Source: Halicephalobus mephisto (lineage: Eukaryota > Nematoda > Chromadorea > Rhabditida > Panagrolaimidae). Taken from it: 64,000 nucleotides of DNA. A model generated the notes under the pieces. It was not told the origin of the DNA and did no database searches. It saw only the letters and a list, made by a program, of their open reading frames with translations. Position 1 is the stretch's first letter. Each line of letters opens with the position of its first letter. Location: contig SWDT01000054.1 in NCBI GenBank assembly GCA_009193035.1, positions 124,001 through 188,000 of the forward strand, read 5' to 3'. Below are positions 60,985 through 64,000 of this stretch, one piece after another. The position numbers were made by a program, and so were the translations under genes.

Positions 60985-63900
60985 ATGAATAACTCATTGC
61001 TTATCGTTCAATTTTTGTTGATAGGTAAAGTTTTAAACAATATTGATATATGATAATTATATATTTTTCAGCTTTTGCTTATGCTCAAAACACTCCGGTG
61101 ATTGGAGGAGCTTGTAAAACGGGCACTGCGGACGTCCAGATCGGTGGAAAGCAGACTCAATTTTTTCTGAAATGTGAAGCTAATGACGAGTAATTTTATA
61201 TAATTATTATTCGAAAATAATTCTATTTCTTTCAGTTCTGAAGATGGAAGTGGTATCTGGGTTGTCAAAAGCCGTGCTAACTCCCCTGCCTCCAACGAAG
61301 CTCAACAACATCCCAAGAAAATCCGAAAAATGCAAATGAGCAATGTCTGCGGTATTGTTTTTATAATTTTTTTTAAATTTATTAAAAATTTCCAGAACAA
61401 GACAGTAATGCTCGAGAAGGCCAATCTTGTACAACATCGGAAACTTGCTTGCAACAAAACTACGAAAATCCTGGAACTTATCTTCAATGTGATTCTACAC
61501 AACAAAGATGGGTGAAACGAAGCTGTCAACAAGATTTCGTCTTCAGCTTCGAGCACCAGTCCTGCATCGGTCACTCTAAGACGATCCGACACGTTGCTCG
61601 TGAGTTTTTGATGGACTTATTCTCGGACACTCGAGAACGGGTCAAATCTCTAGAGTTTTCTTTAAATATTGTTTTTAGGCCAATCTGCTTCTGGAGGCGT
61701 AATCTGCACATATACCCAATGCAACAGCAACAGTAATCCCTGCACCATCGGAACCTGCAACAACGGATATTGCTGCAGTTCTGCCCCGGTCGCTCCCATC
61801 TCAGGTTTGAAGAATTCCATTAATTTTTAATTTTTAAAACTTTCCTTTTTCTATTTTTAACGATGTTACTACCCTACTAATCCCCGTTACAGGAAAAGAA
61901 AAGAAAAATCTTAAAAAACTCTCAAAAGTTAAAACAGAAGTCCTCGGAGAAACAGTAGCCGATTCTCCCATCCCTGCTTCGAACCCGGATTTATCCACAA
62001 AGATAAATCCACTTGATCAAGTCCTTGTGAAAGCATCTGGCAATGGATGTGCGCTACCGTAACTTTGCCCTTTAGTGGGGTCAAGATGACGATCAGCCTT
62101 GTCGATTTCGAGTCGAATTTGAACTAATTTAAATTTCGAAAAATCTAAAATTCCAAATTCAAACTGATTTCGAAATATTTCAAATTTTAGTCGAATTTAA
62201 ATTAATTTAATTTAAAAAAATCTATAATTCCAAATTTGAACTAATTTAAATTTCGAAAAATCTAAAATTTCAAATTTAAACTAATTTGGAAATATTTCAA
62301 ATTTAAATTAATTTAACCTTCGAAAAATCTGGAATTTCGAAATATTTCAAATTTTAGTCGAATTTTGAAATATTTCAAGTTTGAGAATCTATAATTTCAA
62401 ATTCGAATTAGTTTGGAATTAATTTAAATTAAGATTGACTTGAAAAATCTAGAATTCTAAATTTAAATTAATTTCGAAAAATTTCAAATTCGAATAGAAT
62501 TTTGAATTAATTTAATTTCGAAAAATTTATAATTCCAAATTTGACTGATTTCGAATTGAACAAAATCGAAATATTAATTTTATTTCGAAATCGAAATTAA
62601 TTTTAAAATTTAAAAATCGACAATTCTGAACTTGACCTTTTTAACAGTAATTTTCCTTTTTCATGCTTTAAACCTTTCAGTCGGTTGTGCTGCCGGTTTT
62701 TCCTCCACGATTAAATGTACTCCTGTCGGTGGATGTCCTCCTGGATTATTTTGTGATAAAACCGTTGAATTATGTTGTCCCTTGTTGCTTCCACTAACAG
62801 TTGTTACTCATTCCAATAAATACCACAGTGATGTGAAACGAAGACCCATCACGAGTTAGTTTCCCTAAATTTTCGACAAATAATTTTAAAAATTAATTAT
62901 TAAAAATTTTCAGTAACTCAATCATGTCCACAATGCAGATCCGCTCAAGTCATCGCCGTCAGTAAGTTTTTTATTTTTTTTAATTTTATTAAAATTATTT
63001 AAAAATTGCTAAAATCTTAAAAAACTGAAATTTTTTAAAATTCCAACAAGAACTAGAAATTCGTGTCGAGACAACTTTTAACCACTCCTCTAATTTTCGA
63101 ATTTATATGAAATTTTAGGAACTTTTAAAGTTTAAAATTCCCCAAAATTTATTTAATTTTTTTAATTTCTCGAATATTTCAAAATTTAATAAAAGTTTAA
63201 GATCAAAATTGAGAATTCTAAAAATTTTTAATTTTTGGAAATTTGCAACAAAGAATTTTACAATTTTTATTTCTAAATTGTATAATAATGTAATTTTTCT
63301 TTTTTCAGGATGCCCTGGAGGTGGAATGCCTTACGGTACTTGCAACAACGGATATTGTTCTGCCGGATATAGCTGCGTCCAATCGAGCAACATGTGCTGT
63401 GCTACTAATTCCAATGTCCAAGTTTGTAAGTGTTAATTTTCTGAATTAAGTTATTTATTTTTTTCTTTAGATACTTGTCCTGGTGGACGTGTCTCCGTAG
63501 GTACCTGTATGAACGGCAGATGTGGATCTGGATATTCCTGCTTCCAACAAGCGAATATCTGCTGTCCTGCCGCCACTGTCTGTGCTGATGGAACTCAAGC
63601 TGCCGGTGCTTGTGTTAATGGACAATGTGGAACTGGATTCACTTGTACCAACGGACTTTGCTGTACTTCCAGCTCTTCCACTCCTCGTTGTCTCGATGGA
63701 AGTTCTGCTGTTGGAGCTTGTATCAGCGGCCGTTGTGGATCTGGATACACTTGCACAACTGGCAACATTTGCTGTCCATCTACTACTAGCGGTAAGTATT
63801 GTAATGTTAATTGTCAATTTAATCGGGAATATTACAGTCTGTCCCACTGGACAAGTCTCCATCGGTCGTTGCGTCAACAATGCCTGTCCTTCTGGATACA

Positions 63901-64000
63901 CCTGCGTCGGAACTTACCCCAACAACTACTGTTGTGGAGTTGCAACCACTGCCATCACTTGTACCGACTCAGAAGCCATTGGACCTTGTATCAATGGAGA
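60985..64000 (+). CDS. Lustrin-type cysteine-rich secreted protein (3' end outside window)
   Basis: Secreted matrix-type protein. Exons: 60985-61024, 61072-61199, 61236-61351, 61396-61599, 61679-61804, then for the long form 62681-62854, 62914-62961, 63309-63425, 63471-63791 and 63838 onward past the window edge. Signal peptide MNNSLLIVQFLLIAFAYA. A peritrophin-like six-Cys domain comes first (NPGTYLQCDSTQQRWVKRSC). It is followed by many repeats of the form GxCxNGxCxxGYxCxxxxxCC, spaced about 45 residues, matching the lustrin/nematode cysteine-rich repeat. Likely extracellular, in cuticle, gut lining or pharynx. An alternative 3' exon at 61893-62062 would make a short form. Confidence 0.85.
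61893..62062 (+). CDS. Alternative terminal exon of the cysteine-rich gene
   Basis: The exon ending at 61804 leaves one base (phase 1). Both the acceptor at 61892 (CGTTACAG) and the one at 62680 (CTTTCAG) resume in that phase. Joining to 61893 gives GKEKKNLKKLSKVKTEVLGE and a further 36 residues to a TAA at 62060-62062, a basic non-repeat tail. Joining to 62681 continues the Cys-rich repeats. The exon lacks any stop until its natural end and has balanced composition, so it appears to be a real alternative last exon. Confidence 0.6.
62063..62680. repeat. Intronic repeats based on AATTTCGAAAAATCTA
   Basis: About 600 bp of the intron is a degenerate tandem of units such as TTTAAATTTCGAAAAATCTA and AAATTCCAAATTCAAACTAA, period about 55-75 bp. 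No coding potential. Confidence 0.6.

Noticed and set aside
62632..62859. Separate secreted-protein gene beginning near 62632
   Set aside because: The leader-like part of this frame is intronic and starts without ATG; the CTTTCAG acceptor at 62680 is in phase with the upstream exon, so it is an internal exon.
63467..63901. Ser/Thr-rich minus-strand ORF of 144 codons
   Set aside because: Antisense shadow of the cysteine-rich repeats on the plus strand.

Overview
The window is nuclear DNA from a nematode, most likely a rhabditid relative of Caenorhabditis. The evidence is: many short AT-rich introns with GT..TTTCAG borders; AG acceptors just upstream of several start codons, as at spliced-leader sites; and nematode-type gene families (chromadorean globin, ShK-tyrosinase, CREB crh-1 type, RME-2-like yolk receptor, lustrin-type cysteine-rich secreted protein). 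Intergenic DNA and long introns are very AT-rich and full of repeats. There are no prokaryotic features, CRISPR arrays, rRNA or tRNA that I can see.

Layout, left to right. 1-2601: AT-rich upstream DNA with a palindrome. 2602-5480 (+): HNF4-like nuclear receptor. 5481-8143: repeat-rich spacer with an interspersed repeat and a MITE. 8144-9594 (+): N-myristoylated-type globin. 11388-14143 (+): secreted tyrosinase with two ShK domains. 14536-15772 (+): small matrixin protease, convergent with 15835-17544 (-), an AKAP10/D-AKAP2-like RGS and PKA-anchoring protein. 18310-19635 (-) and 17835-18158 (-): an AAMP-like WD40 protein followed closely by TFIIA gamma, possibly an operon. 21034-31101 (-): a divergent dynein heavy chain. 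31469-37347 (+): RhoGEF of the ARHGEF10/17 type, divergent from the dynein gene. 38065-39494 (+): AMPK gamma. 39932-42561 (+): LDL-receptor/RME-2-like receptor. 42990-49408 (+): a very large protein with a decayed SNF2-helicase lobe. 49650-52054 (+): methylmalonyl-CoA mutase. 52191-55242 (-): secreted lipase. 57027-58243 (+): CREB. 58244-60984: tandem-repeat spacer. 60985-64000 and beyond (+): lustrin-type cysteine-rich secreted protein, cut by the window edge.

The most notable points are two apparent pseudo-motors. The dynein heavy chain keeps the overall linker-AAA1-to-AAA5 order and a good AAA3 P-loop. It has lost the AAA1 Walker motifs and stops at the end of AAA5, so AAA6 and the C-terminal domain are missing. 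The 1,960-residue protein has the layout of an EP400/SSL-1-like SNF2 ATPase lobe in which motifs I, II and III are all replaced.

The repeat landscape is also informative. There are at least two interspersed families whose copies differ in the number of internal tandem units, a TIR element with an apparent target-site duplication, a 300-bp fold-back element, and one dynein intron that is about 93% one repeat element.

Gene models were spliced by eye. Total coding lengths were checked to be multiples of three for every complete gene except the dynein, whose length is approximate. The last gene is incomplete, and only its visible junction phases were checked.
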